A program made the translations under genes and the position numbers. The notes beneath the pieces were generated by a model, which had not been told where the DNA came from, searched no databases, and saw nothing but the letters and a program-made list of their open reading frames with translations. Positions 32,942 to 45,837 of a DNA stretch of 64,000 nucleotides are shown here, in pieces. Position 1 is the stretch's first letter; the number at the start of each line of letters is the position of its first letter. The stretch spans positions 5,304,090 through 5,368,089 of the forward strand of contig QXEO01000339.1 of the NCBI GenBank assembly GCA_007115705.1. Direction: 5' to 3'. The DNA is from Dactylis glomerata. Its lineage: Eukaryota > Streptophyta > Magnoliopsida > Poales > Poaceae.

Positions 32942-35175
32942 GTTGTCTTGTTTGATTATATTGCTTGATTGGTGTGTTTATGTTGTGTTACTTTCTATCT
33001 TATAGTTGTACGGAGAGCCACATGTGTTGATTAAGAGAAGTACAATCTTCAAAAATTTCTAAGGCAAGTGTCACTCTTGTTCATAAAATTCCCAATGATG
33101 TTTTACTATGCATGTAGTGTTTCTCTTCTTTCAAATAATATGCATGTGTAGATTGTTAGGCTTGCTATCTCCTATTTAGGATATCCCTGATTACCCTGTT
33201 AGAAGAAAAACCGTAAGTGTAGATTGCTTAGTTGTGCTACAGAATTCGTGGTTGGGATTCCACATGTTCTTTTATTAAGTTTGAAAACTATGTTTTGCAA
33301 AAACTAAGAAAACAAGTAAGTTAATTGTAGTGACCTCACCTTTTAAAGATGATGACCCATGTGCTTTTCAGTGCTAGTCCCTGGATCAAACGCTAGCACA
33401 CATAGTTTAAGATGTAATATCAAGAAACAAAGGTCATTTTATTACATTGCATGATTCAGCAATTACATAATGAAACTTTACAATACTTGTAGCATAAAGC
33501 TTTCAGAGTTTACAACGAAATCAAAAATAGCATGGAGTCCCTCTTCTTCATGTGCCACAGGCGAACATGCTGCGGATAGACTCGTAACCCTGTCGTACCT
33601 TTCTTATCGTCAAAACCTGCAACATGAAACGTTGCAGCCACAAAGGGTCAATACATTTGAATTGTATTGGCAAGATGTCACTTTTGGTGGACACAAATGG
33701 AGCATAACACTTACATGAATATTTGGCTAAGTGGAGCTTCAGGCTAAGTTTGCAGAAAAGCAATTGTTTATCCTACTTTTCAAAAGATCTCATTTTTCTT
33801 TTAAAACACTATTGGACACACTGGAATCCACCAGGTGCTCCTAGTTAATTATGCACACACAGGAATCCACCAGGTGTACATAATTATGATCACACAATAA
33901 TCCCTTGTTAACCACTCAAGTTTTAATTTAAAGAAGTTGGGATGAGGAGATCCTTGAACAGCTTCAAAATCATGTCGCTCAAAATTGTCCGTAACCGGGG
34001 GCACGGCTAAGTACTTAGTTTTTAACCCTCTGCAGAGGTGGTGCACTTTTCCCACAAGACTCAGTCAACCTCTTTTGCCATGATGCTCATTTTGTTCAAA
34101 TGGCCAAGTGAAGACTAAGACGAGACTTTTCAGTAGCAATCCCTTAGACCAACCCGGACGCATTCCATCCTACAAATCACTACCACCCTCTGTCTGTCTG
34201 GCTGAATTCTCGCAACTTAGTTAGTCAAGACAGAGCCCATATGACTCGTGGTTGCACTGGAAGCTTCACGGCCTGAATGTCTCCAATCTCTTTGTTCCTG
34301 GGTGTCCGTCCACAAGTGAGATACACACGACCGCCATAGAGATGGCTCCGGTGTAACCACTCAACATAAATCCATCTTACCAATTTCCACCCAGGTGTTT
34401 CATTAACATAGTTGTTTTCTTAGTTTTTGCAAAACATAGTTTTCAAACTTAATAAAAGAACATGCGGAATCCCAACCACGAATTTCTATAGCACAACTAA
34501 GCAATCTACACTTACGGTGTTTCTTCTAACAGGGTAATCAGGGATATCCTAAATAGGGAACAGCAAGCCTAACAATCTACACGTGCATATTATTAAAAGA
34601 AGAGAAACACTACATACATAGTAAAACATCATTGGAAATTTTATGAACAAGAGTGACACTTGCCTTAGAAATTTCTGAAGATCGTACTTCTCTTAATCAA
34701 CACACGTAGCTCTCCGTACAACTATAAGATAGAAAGTAACACAACATAAACACACCATTCAAGCAATATAATCAAACAAGACAATAAAAGTGTTCATTTG
34801 TTTTAGCTTAGTCTTCAAAGTCTTAGCGATAATTGGACAAAAGATTGGGGCATGAGGTTGACTTGACATGGATGGAGAGAATGGTTAAGTCAAAGACTTC
34901 AAAGGATTGATGGGGGTTTTCTAGATTGTTAAGAGGTGTCAAACACTTAGTAAAAATAGCTTCAAGGAGATTCTTAGGCTTGGTTTGAGAAGTTGGATGA
35001 ATAATTTCTAAGTCATGAGGTCTAGCACTTTCATCTTCTTGACTTGTCTCTCTTCTCTTGATCTTCTTGTCTTTCCTTCATCTCTTGTCTTCTCTTCAAC
35101 TTCTTCTTTTTCCTTCATCTCCTTGTCTTCTCTTTCAACTTCTTGCTTTGCCTTCAACTCCATGTCTTCTCTTCA

Positions 35176-35235
35176 ACTTCTTCTCCATGGTATTGATATG
35201 GGAAAACTTCTTCTCCATGGTATTGATATGGGAAA
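35176..35235. repeat. Tandem duplication of a 30 bp unit
   Basis: Two identical 30 bp units beginning ACTTCTTCTCCATGGTATTG, head to tail, followed by a third partial start (ACTTCTATGCC). It is a local slippage product; the LTR of element C has one unit. Confidence 0.8.
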
Positions 35236-36629
35236 ACTTCTATGCCATAATGTTTGGATGGGGTGGTCAAAACACTTAGAAGAATTTAGATGAGATGGAG
35301 TTGATAGTTTTTGCAAGGTGCTTAGAAACACAACTATTGCTTGCAAAAGGATGAACTCGTGGAGTTGACATTTGAATAAGTGTGAAAAGTGTGTGAGAAG
35401 TATTCTAATGGGTTTTTAGTATCAAGGTAGGCAATTTTGCAAAAGGAATTATGCCTAAAATATTTATAGAATTAAATCTAGGGAGAAAATACTCAAATCC
35501 CCATTTGAATTTGAATACTTGATAAAAATTGGTTCAAATAATTTGTGCAATGGTTCTACTGGATAGAGGACAACAATATGATCCTACTGCAAAAAGAATC
35601 AACTGAAAAGAATTTATAGAATTTGAACTATATTAAAAACACTCAAACTCACATTTTTAAATTTGAATGTTTTTAACTAGTTCAAAAGACAAATTTTATT
35701 ACAGAATAGTGTTCTACATATTTTTAGGAATCCAGGGACATATTATTTGCAATTTTTGGATCTACAAAACAAAAGATATGAATTTTACAAGTTTGCAGAT
35801 ATTTAAAAGGAGTTTAAATCTAATTTGAATCAGAACAGATGCGGGCTCGACACATGGCGCAACCTCGTTGGAGGGTACCAGTTCGGCCGAATCACGCACA
35901 TGTGCCGTTGGATCTAAAGTAGATCTGATGGACTAGATCACACCGTACCCTTTCGGTTAAGTGGATCTATCAGATCCACTGGATCTTGATCGAACGGCCA
36001 TGATTAAAGAAGAGAGGAGCTCACCGGTTTGGCTAGGTTTCCGACAAATCGCCGGCGACGTGCGGCTCTGGGGTGGACTCTGGCGAGGTTCTGGGCTTCT
36101 CGGTGATGACGGAGTGGATGACGGGGTGCGGGAGGGCTTGGCGAGTTCTCCTGCGTGGGTTGCATCGTCGATTGCATCCTGTCGTGGAGGAAAGGAGAGG
36201 CTGGAGTCGAGCTCTGTGGTGGTGTGGTCGTGGGCGTGGACAAACGCGTCCAATACAAAGGAAGGCAGGGGCTGGAGATCTTACCAGGGGACGCGGGACG
36301 TCGAGGCGAGCTTGGTGGCGAAGCCTACAGGCTCGAGGTGGTCTGGGGGTTGGGCGATTGCTCGTTGAAGCTTCGGGCGTCGGCCAGAGTGCTTCGGTCG
36401 TGCGTCAAGGGCTTGATGGGCTATAGGTTTTGGCAAAATAAAATCATCAGGAGGGGCGCCGGAGATAGGAGAAGGTGATAGGAGAGAGGAGAAGGCGTGC
36501 AGCTCATCGGTGGCTGCGAATTTGGCCGGGCGAGCTCGTAGATGGGGCGGAGTCCAATGTGCAATTTCGTCGTCTTGAGGCGATCTTTGCGAGAGGGAAG
36601 AAAAGAGGGCGAGGGAGGAGTCCAGGGGG

Positions 36630-36639
36630 CTTTTATAGG
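36630..36639 (-). promoter_or_regulatory. TATA box of element B LTR
   Basis: CCTATAAAAG on the minus strand, followed by CCCCCTGGACTCC; it matches the TATA region of element C. Confidence 0.6.
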
Positions 36640-37437
36640 TGGCCTTAGCGTGGGGAGGGGGTTAGGGTTAGGGCTGGATTGCATCGGGCGGCTGGGCGGC
36701 GTCGTGCAGGACAGGGATGGCATCCAGGGGAGGAAGGAGGCCCCGAAAGGTGGGGTCCACCTATCGACGGGAGGAGGAGACGGGGCGGATACCCTTTCGG
36801 GTAGGAGGGATAGTGGGCCGGGGCCGAATTCAGGGCTAGGCCAGAATCATCCCCCCAGCCTTTTATTCTTTTTTCTATTTCTTTTCCTTTTTATTTTCTG
36901 TTTTCTGATTTAATTCAAAGTCTTTTGCAAATTTCATTCAACCCAGTTCAAACAAATTTCTAAATTATTCAAACATTTACTGCAACGTTTTAAACCAGTA
37001 AGAAATATGCTTTCAAAACAAAATATGATTTTGGGTAAATCTTTATGTTTAAGCAAAGTAGCTTTGCTTACATAACATAAAATATGGAGGAGGTTTTGAA
37101 ATCAACCCTTTTGAAAATAGAAGAATAATATTTGGTAAAATAATAATTGAGAATTACTCTCAATCTTAATTCTGAAATACAATGTACATAAACACATTTG
37201 AAATTCATTCCTTGCAAGCAACTTGCATAAGTTTGAATAAAAGATATAGGAAAATAATATTTTGATATTTGGTTTTCTCAAAGAAGTTCTTCAAGTAATA
37301 ATAATAGAAAGTTTGAAATGGTTTTCCTAATAAAGCTTTTAAAACAAAAAGTTTTAATTCCTTGTAAAATTTCAATCAATTCAAACATACGTGGTTCCTT
37401 ATTTATTTTTCACATTCCAAAATTTTGGGATGTGACA

Positions 37438-38349
37438 GACTACCACCCTTAAAAGAAATCTCATCCCCGAGATTTGGAGAGGCTAGAAAGAAAATGGGTT
37501 TGGGATACTAGGTGGGCTACCACCCTTAAAAGAAACCTTTGTGGGTAGTCTAGGTCTTTGGGTTCAGACGGGGCACACCTTGGTTTTGACTTGGCACTGG
37601 GTCATCTTTTGAACCCATGGTTAGTTTTTGTTCATTCACATATTATAGCATCCACACTTCCTCAAGATGGCTTGAGTATAGCCTCCTCCGTTGTAGTGCT
37701 TCAATGGCATTTGTTGAACTACTTTGGACACTGAAGAGTCACTCTTTGGGTCAATCAGAAGACAAAGTTGATATTTTCTCATAGCTTCATTTCATACCCT
37801 TATTTGATTTCTTCATAGACTTTCCATCTTAGGATTGAAACTTCTTATACACCACTATCTTCCATTGCAAGTCATCTTCAATGGTAAGCTTGTGGTTCAT
37901 CCTCACCGGTTTGATAAAAACAACTTTCATGGAGATTGAACCATTGTTCGAGTCCATTAGGCACACTTTTTTTTAAACTTCTATCGAGTCCTGGGCTATC
38001 GTTTGCGTGAAAACTCCTATATGGTATTATCTCTCAAGTAGTAGAACCATTCATTGATCTTTTCCTTGGCAAAATTTCCTTCCCATACAACTTCATCTTA
38101 TGGGCAATGATAACATTACTAGAGCGAAATTTGCATAAAAGATTGATTTGAAAGATACGTGAAGATTTTCATTCCACCTATTACATCATGAGAGTACTAC
38201 GCACACCACATAGTCTCTTATTTCACTCTTTACATATTCCTAGGACATTTATTCCAAAATAGTAGCTGCATATGACATCTTCTATGTTGGTTGCTCATCA
38301 GTGTGTCACCATATCCCACTATAGTGTGGCATCCTTCAGTTGTCCTTAT
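37438..38349 (-). other. Element B interior downstream of gag, non-coding
   Basis: About 0.9 kb between the Gag-like frame and the 3' LTR, where pol would be in an autonomous element. No reverse transcriptase, RNase H, integrase or chromodomain motif is visible in any frame. The end next to the LTR carries the purine-rich tract. Confidence 0.6.
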
Positions 38350-39329
38350 TTACTGGCGCTCTGAGTACTTCTCAGGACACTTATTTGCATAATGTCCTTT
38401 GTCGCCACATTTGTAACAAGTGACAAGGCTGAAATCTCTTCCACTATACTTTTCTAGACAATTTATAGCATAATGTCCAAACTCATGATGGTTGAAACAA
38501 ATATCTTGAGCATGATCCTTCTTCTGCCCCCCCCATTGATTACATAACCCCTTTTCTCACTCTCTTTGCGTTTCTCCTTATCCGGGCAGTCCCATGAATA
38601 GTGTCCTAACCTTTTACATTCACAGCACTCTACTTGGCTGATATCTTTCTTCTTATTTGGCTTCTCCAGGGCTAGAAGATCTTCAAATTCTTGCTTCTCA
38701 TACTCCATTATGATTGAGGGAAACCTTTCTCTCTTCTTGTGGTTATTTTTGGTTACTTGTAGTCTTCCGCTCGGGTTGTTTCTCTTGGTGGTGACAAAAT
38801 GTTTCGCCTCCTTAGGCTCGAATTCAGCACCTGCTTTCTCGAGTGATTGATGTAACTTCTGCTTGACTTGTTGATTCACTTCATCCACCATAGCGTAGAG
38901 ATGACATTTTGTGAGGATGTGATTTGTTCCTTCACACAAAAGACACATAACCTTCGACAAGCGGCATTCTCCATTACAATGGTCTCTTCCACAACTATGG
39001 CATTGCTCCTCACAATCCTTAGATATATGTCCTATATCTCCATAGAGTTTGCAAGCTTGGTTTCTTGTCACAACATGTTCTTCGGACTTGTCATTGCTTG
39101 GATCACTTGGTGATGCGTTGTTGTTGTTAGTCATGATCCGAGACGCCATTTGCACAATGTGAGTATGTGCATCTAGCAGTTGCTGCACTCTTGGGGGTAA
39201 CTCATTGCTCTTGCTGCTGATCATATTTTGGGTTACCACTTGAGTCAACTGGGTATGCGTCTCTATCATCCTCTGCATCACTAAGTCCATCTAAGAGTTG
39301 TTGAGGCTGCTCTGGCTTTGACGATGCAT
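38350..39329 (-). pseudogene. Zinc-knuckle-only Gag-like protein of element B
   Basis: The minus-strand start at 39329 (MHRQSQSSLNNS) meets a TAG at codon 13, then continues MDLVMQRMIETHTQLTQVV. After a short helical N-terminus come up to six zinc knuckles in a row: CKLYGDIGHISKDC, CHSCGRDHCNGEC, CLLCEGTNHILTKC, CCECKRLGHYSWDC, CFNHHEFGHYAINC (second cysteine changed to histidine) and CYKCGDKGHYANKC. The frame shifts at a run of eight C (about 38526-38533), and the real end is the stop at 38350. The usual capsid core of retrotransposon Gag is absent. Such proteins bind RNA. Pol proteins would have to come from elsewhere. Confidence 0.7.
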
Positions 39330-40319
39330 CAGTTAAAGTTTTTGGGTAGGGTTTAGGGTTTTAACATGGAGAAGAATAGAGTGGAAAACTCTAAAGAATG
39401 ATCCTACCAGTTAGCAATGATTCAAGGCAAATCACCTTACAATCAATGAACATTCAACAAGCATTCAACTCATCAAGCAACATGGTTCAACCACAAACAA
39501 AATAGTATGGTCATACAACAAATTGATATGATCATAACGTATTACGATGTCATTCTTACATAGATCTTAAATGGAGGTCCAACTAGGGCTTCGTGGATGT
39601 CTTCCAGGTAGTGGTCAAATCTTTTCATCCTTGTGGTACTTCATTTTATAGTTGAGTCTTTCTCCAAGTTCTTTGGGAGCTTCCATGAATTGCATCTTGC
39701 GAAGTTGAGGAATATTCTACGAGGCATCAATCTCTTCTTGATAGTCTTCATGGGATAAGATCTCTAAAGAGTGAGAAAGCATTTTTAAACGTGAAGTAGA
39801 TGAGAATATAAGAAGCTAAATTGCAAACACCTTTCTAATAAAACCGAATTAGATACATTTTTCATCCTAGGGGCCTTCCTAATCTCTCTCATCTTCTTTT
39901 GCTCATCTTGAACATGAACTTCTCTTCTTGTTCTTAGAATACCTTCTCCTTCTCCTTCTCCTTGAGTTAGGCAAGTAGCTCATCATTTGCTGAATAGTTC
40001 GTTGGTCCTATTGCTATCATGATCCTTCATAAGAATTTCTAAGTCCTAGAACTATTAACGCATAGACTCTTTCTTCTAGACTTCTTCAATTTGCTTCCTT
40101 TGATGATAGAGGTGGGTGGATCTTGAAGTCCTTTGAGGTGTTGAAGTTGAAGCTCTTCATCTTTGACTTGAAATGAAGAGAAGTAGAGACGAAAATGACT
40201 AAGGGAAGAGTTTACGAGGTAATGAGTGTGTAAATTTTTAACTTAGAAATAAAGCAACTCCTATATTTCTAAGGGGTCTTTGTCCAATCCTAGGGTCACA
40301 AACCTAAGGGCAACGCAAT
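39330..40319 (-). other. Element B leader, non-coding
   Basis: About 1 kb between the primer site and the Gag-like start. It is AT-rich with a CTTCTC-type repeat at about 39945-39962. I see no supported coding sequence. It is long for a leader and may hold packaging signals. Confidence 0.5.
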
Positions 40320-40331
40320 GCTCTAATACCA
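40320..40331 (-). other. Primer-binding site of element B
   Basis: TGGTATTAGAGC on the minus strand, one mismatch from the initiator-methionine tRNA primer site TGGTATCAGAGC, two bases inside the 5' LTR. Confidence 0.75.
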
Positions 40332-40333
40332 TC

Positions 40334-41011
40334 TATAGTGACCTCACCTTTTAAAGATGACGATCCCTGTGCTTTTCAGTGCTAGTCCCTGGATCAAATG
40401 CTAGCACACACAGTTTAAGATGTAATATCAAGAAACAAAGGTCATTTTATTACATCGCATGATCCAGCAATTACATAATGAAACTTTACAATACTTGTAG
40501 CATAAAGCTTTCAGAGTTTACAATGAAATCAAAAATAGCATGGAGTCCCTCTTCTTCATGTGCCACAGGCGAACATGCTGCGGATAGACTCGTAACCCTG
40601 TCGTGCCTTTCTTATCGTCAAAACCTGCAACATGAAACGTTGCAGCCACAAAGGGTCAATACATTTGAATTGTATTGGCAAGATGTCACTTTTGGTGGAC
40701 ACAAATGGAGCCTAACACTTACATGGATATTTGGCTAAGTGGAGCTTCAGGATAAGCTTGCAGAAAAGCAATTGTTTATCCTACTTTTCAAAAGATCTTA
40801 TTTTTCTTTTAAAACACTATTGGACACACTGGAATCCACCAGGTGCTCCTAGTTAATTATGCACACACAGGAATCCACCAGGTGTACATAATTATGATCA
40901 CACAACAATCCCTTGTTAACCACTCAAGTTTTAATTTAAAGAAGTTGGGATGAGGAGATCCTTGAACAGCTTCAAAATCATGTCGCTCAAAATTGTCCGT
41001 AACCGGGGACA
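40334..41011 (-). repeat. 5' LTR of element B, first piece
   Basis: It aligns with 33326-34000 of the 3' LTR. It begins TATAGTGACC (TG changed to TA). It is interrupted at 41011 by element L, whose target duplication GGACA occupies 41007-41011. Confidence 0.85.
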
Positions 41012-42729
41012 TGTAACACCCCACTTTTTGTAACCCTGTTTAAGTAGTGTTTAGTGAGCCAAAAATGAGGGCCAACAAAAACTTTTTGTGCTTAATCAGA
41101 TTTACTGGAGTATCTTGCATGATTTCCTTGTATGATATGTGATTGTTGCTTTTAAGTTGCTTGTCGTATAAGATTGTGGACCAACCCCTCCTATTTCCGA
41201 TGGTTTGACTCTGTGTGATGGGTTGACTTGGTGTGACCGTTTGACTTTAATTGAGTTGCTTGTGTGTAGATATAATCTACAGGTAGGCCTGTGGCCTAAC
41301 CTATCTAAAACCCATCAAATTATAACTTGGCCAGTGGGGGTGTTCCTATAAAATTATTTTAGTCCATCTTTCAAATAAACCTGTTTTGATGTGTTCTTCT
41401 CTGGAAACTCTAAAACTTTATTTCATATGAAATGAGTATTTATTTTCAAAATAAAAGTTTATCCCAAAAGAATTAGAAATGAGTTCACTCTTATATGAGC
41501 ACTCATTTCATTTTACAAATTTCTTTTATAAAGGTATTTTCACAAGTACTTTTCCTATTTTCAAAAATAGCAGAAATAGGAAGAATACCTCTTTGGTATT
41601 ATTCTTGTCACTGAAAATTATGGGGATACTTCCCAAGGTTTATAAAAGTATTTGTGGATATTTTCGTTCATAAACCCCACTTGGCTATGATCAACTTCTC
41701 AATGCAAACCAACCAAGAACAATATTTTCTATATGTGTATGTGTGCTTATCTCCATATCAAAATCTATCTTTAAGTTTCCTTATCCGCCATCCATCTCTT
41801 GTATCACCACTTTCATCTTTCCAGGATCCACCTCTAACCTTAGGATCCCTTTTCTTATTTATATCCAATTCCATATCCTAGTCGACTTTGGTTGACCAGT
41901 GGCATGTGCGTTTCCTAGTAAACACATGTGAAGGTGTAAATGGTCTCCACTTTGATAATTCTTTTGGTAATCTCAATAAACCAAGTCCCTAGAAAATAAT
42001 CAAATGATCTTTGGCAAACTTTCAAGATTTCAAAATGTTGTTTTCCCTCCAAAGGCCAAAAACCCAAAAACCCTATATTCCTCTCTATCTTTCCGACAAA
42101 AACTGTTTCTAGTTCTATTAAACCTTTTTAAAATATTTCCTTAGATAAAACTGGGAATGTGATACATGTGTTTCATCACTCAATTTCCCATCAAAAATAA
42201 TTTCCATAATTTAGTCTTTTCCTATTTTACCAAATGCATGGGAATGGCAACTAAGCCGCTTCTTGCATTTTTTTTCGACCAATTATTTTTGAGAAAAATC
42301 TACTAAGCATGTATATGCAAGTAGAACCATTTTAGATCAAAATATCATCTAGTCTTTCTCAAAAATTCCAAAAATCTAATTTATTGGAGTTTCTTTCGAA
42401 TTGGGGCCAACTTGCAAATTGTGTTCAAAACTAATTTTTATAAAGTACATATTTGAATGGTCGTATCCTGCACATCAAAACACACTCGCTGACCTATATA
42501 CTCCCACTCTTAGTTTGATAAAACTAAGTTAAAATTAAATTCCAACAATGAACCATGTGATCATTAACCCGCATTCCACCTCGATCTATCTAGTATTCTT
42601 TTCAAACCTTTTTCCAACTCTCCAACCTGAACCAAATGGATCAGCACCATATCTTAGACATCATGTATGGCCATTTGTCTATTCCCTTTGTCCGTTCGCG
42701 TTTGGCAAAGGAGTGAGTCGGTGATCTAA

Positions 42730-42992
42730 AGGGGTGTTTGGTTTGTAGCCATATTTTGCCAAGCCAAAGTGTGGCTAGCTATAAAAGTGTGGCAGCCATA
42801 AAAAATGTGGCTAAGAAATTAGAAGCCAAACTTTAGCAAGAGTTGGCAAGAAAATTAACTCTATGACAAGTGGGCCATATAATTAATAAAGTGTGGCAAA
42901 CTATAAGTATGACAAAAACCAAACATAACCCAAATAACTTGTGGCTGCCAAAGTTTGGCTTGGCAAACTGTGGCTGGGAACCAAACAGGCTC
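42730..42992. mobile_element. MITE-like insertion in the left LTR of L
   Basis: About 262 bp present in the left LTR and absent from the right LTR at about 59208. Its ends are GGGGTGTTTGGTT and AACCAAACAGGCTC, inverted repeats of the Tourist or hAT type, extended by CCAAGCCAAA on both sides. The right LTR has 'GCAACTTGCTCA' at the site, so the target duplication is not clean. Confidence 0.65.
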
Positions 42993-45356
42993 TTGAGCCA
43001 TATCAATCTCCCTCTCATCTTTTTTTTAATTGATCACCACTCATTCCTCTCTTTGACCCCTCCATCACGTTCATCCCTCTGAGGGCGACCACAGCAGCTA
43101 GCTACAGTACTCTTTTGGCTGCTAGCATTTGGGGAGAAGGGAGAGAGGAGAGGCATGGCCGGTGACAAAAATCTTGTGCCAATTTTTGATGCGTGCTCTT
43201 TCTGTCCAAACCGCCTCGCCGCTGGCCTCCTCTAATCATCCTTGAGCCTTCACGGGAACGCCTGCTACCTTGTCCCATTTCTATCGTCCTCCCTCGACCA
43301 TGCTCTGGTTGACGATGTTTCGTCGAACACCTGGCGGGCGCTAGTTTGGGGTTCTCTCTCCGAGCCGACCGGACCTTCCCTGCTTTGTCCTCTCGCCAGC
43401 AACCGTGACTAGCTCGCTTTAACTCTCTGGCGCAGCCTTGTCTCTTTTTATTGTCTTTTTACCGCTGTCTCATGCGCCGCCCGCACCGGCCAATGGACGT
43501 CGAGCGACACGGCTCACGGCCGTGCACACTCCACTCGCCCCTGCCTATTTGAGCGTCCTTGCGAACCCTCACGCCTCTCTCTTCCCTCAGAGCTTACCTA
43601 GGCCTAACCCAGCTCTCCCTCCCCTTTTCTTCTTTGTCACGAACCCGAATGTAGGCCGCGGATGGCAGCGCGTCGCGAGACCGTCCCGGTCAGCAGCTCG
43701 ACGAAGTCGAGGCTGTTCTGCCTCTCTATCCCTGCCATCTTCTCTCTGTATCTTCATACCTATCTCTATCCCTCATTGTCGCCCCCTTTTCTTGCTAGGA
43801 CCCCGTTGGACGTCACCGGCGTCGCAAGCTTGTCCGTGCGGTCGTGAAGCGCGTCCTCTCTCTGAACGACCAGGAGCTTCGCCTGCACGTTGGAGCCCTT
43901 TAAAGGTCCGTGTCGAGGTCCTCCCCCCCTCCCCAACCTCGCCGTCGTCGTTCGTCTCTCCGGCGAGACCCTCGGACTCGAAGACGCGGCGCCCACCTCC
44001 GTCTGTGATGCCATCCGGTCGCCGTCTGCGCGAGTTGGACGCCAAGTCAGCCTCCAGTCCTGCCGCGTCGTCCCACACATCTCCTCCGCCGTCTCCGACC
44101 AACCGTGGTGAGCTCCCCTTCGATCTCCGTCAGATCAGCTGGCAGGCGTCGAGCATAGCCGTGCTCGTGCATGTCTCCTGTAGCACGATTTTTAAAGCAG
44201 ACATTTTGTTTTTCTTCTTTTCTTTTAGTCAAGGTTCTCTCACAGGCCATATCTTAGTGAGACTACATGGTGCTATGCAGCCCATTTAGATTCAGCCCAC
44301 TAGGACAGCCCAGGTCCGTTTTTAGTTTCAGCCCTTGCAGTTTTTTTTAGGAAATCTGTTACCATTTTTAGCAAATCTGTGAGCTTATAAAATCTATAGA
44401 AAATTCTAGGAGAATGCGAATGACTTGGTTCAAATTTCTATGGATTCCTTGTTCAAATATCTATCCAATGCCACTGAACCCACTCCATTTAGATCCTTGT
44501 AGAAATACCTATATTTAAACTAGCAAAACAGCCCTCTTTTCAATCAAAAACACAAATATGAAGTTCTGCAAGTCTAAACGGTGTGAATCCAATTTTTAGA
44601 GATGCTATGTTGTACTGTGAAGCTAGAGAAACTAGTTTTGCTATTTTAGGGGTAATATTTTCTTTGCAGTAATTATTTTGGTGTTAATGGAAATTAGCAT
44701 TGTTTTATTTATTGTGCCTATTAGAAATAAGCTTTTGGAGTGATTCAAACTCTGGTGTATTGTGCATTACTGTAGCTTTCCAACCTGACCTCTGGTGGAA
44801 TTATAGGAGCTACTAAAAGTCTTAGGGATTTATTTTGCTTTTCTAGTGGTAATTGTGACTAGGAAATTCATTATAATTCAACCCTAACCTATTTTTAGAA
44901 TGAATCCAATTTATTTGGGTTGTGTTCAGGAAGAGATTTCCAGAACACTTTAGTTCATATTTTTCTGATACTCAGAGAATATCTGAGAATTATTTTGGTA
45001 CTCTAGTGTTATTTCCTATTGTTTAATTCATAGGAAATTAATCACAAATTGTTTTTAGGTAAATCTAACCTTGTTAGGTTCTTAAGATTGTTGTCAACCT
45101 GCAAGTATGCTGGATGTATGGTTGATCCATTTGAACCCCTGCATGCTTGATTGAAGTGGAATGGTGTTATGATTGCAATAATAGGAAAACCCTAATTTCT
45201 AATAGAATAGACTTGCTACTAAGAACCCTATAGAAGCTTGTTTTGATTTCCAAACAGATTTGTTTCTAATACTCTTTTCTTGTGTGGTATTGAGCGATGT
45301 AATGGTTGTGACTTGTGTATGCATGTGTGCTTATTTGTTGTTATTATTTTTCCGGC

Positions 45357-45837
45357 GATAGAATCGAACGAAGAGTGTGCGGAGGAGGGAGAAGTCTTTG
45401 AGTACTAGGAAGAATAAGACCAGGGAATAGCCAACCAAGGCAAGCCTTCTAAACTTGATGCATATCTGAATCCTATTCCCTTACTTTGCATGTTTCATAA
45501 AGGTTTATTAAATTGCACGTTTTTATATTGCTATAGTCCTTGTAGCAATTATTTGTTGGCTCAAGCTCCACAAGCCAAATTGTTATCATCCTTCAAGATG
45601 ACCCCTTTGAACACCTATTCATTATCTTGCAGTAGTGGCTTGTTGGTTAGCAGCAAAGCCTTTGGGAAACCTCTAGTGGAGCCAAAAACTCTAGGATGGG
45701 AACACTCACAAAGAATTTTCGAAAATGCTTTCGAAAACCTTGGGGTAGTATCTACTCCACTGAAATGTTTTCAAAAATGGTTTTGGACAAATGGAGATGA
45801 TCATGGAGGAATAAGGAATTGGTGGTTTTTCAAATGA
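45357..45837 (+). pseudogene. Exon-like open frame in the left LTR of L, broken copy
   Basis: Counterpart of the right-LTR frame at 61590-62071. It encodes an acidic start (IESNEECAEEGEVFEY) followed by 'SKLDAYLNPIPLLCMFHKGL' and 'NAFENLGVVSTPLKCFQKWF'. It has TAG at about 45407 and TAA at about 45416, and the acceptor-like AG of the other copy is GG here. No known domain is seen. It could be an LTR-encoded spliced product or chance. Confidence 0.3.

Larger units (their letters stand above)
18724..33325 (+). mobile_element. Long-LTR gypsy element C: first part of an LTR, split by a Helitron and E3
   Basis: TGTAACATCCC at 18724 begins an LTR in plus orientation. The sequence 18724-19104, 21425-23798 and 32947-33325 aligns in reverse with 37437-34404, the LTR of element B, so C and B are related families. 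About 3.1 kb of the LTR is present. The rest and the body of C lie past element B, outside the window. A TATA box CTATAAAA is at 21864-21871, followed by a GC-rich leader-like stretch and a GTGAGT donor-like site near 22477. Confidence 0.75.
33326..37437 (-). repeat. 3' LTR of element B, 4.1 kb
   Basis: TGTAGTGACC ... GGGATGTGACA on the plus strand, 4,112 bp. On the element strand it begins TGTCACATCCC. Its TATA box CCTATAAAAG is at 36630-36639. A GC-rich leader-like region lies between about 36600 and 35880. The open frames there (for example 35961-36478) are low complexity and unsupported as genes. The LTR is an inverted copy of the LTR of element C. Confidence 0.8.

Noticed and set aside
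35961..36913. Several overlapping open frames on both strands as genes
   Set aside because: They fall in the GC-rich part of the element B LTR. All frames are open because of base composition, and none shows a domain.
40617..41011. Alternative left boundary of the L LTR at 40617, because the direct repeat starts there
   Set aside because: The TG...CA ends, GGACA target duplication, primer site after 47164 and the uninterrupted sequence at about 34000 all place the LTR start at 41012. The extra 395 bases are host flank.
43438..44289. 283-codon open frame as a possible host gene
   Set aside because: It lies in the GC-rich leader of the left LTR of L, is a Pro/Ser/Arg-rich low-complexity translation, has no known domain, and its copy in the right LTR carries different indels and frames.
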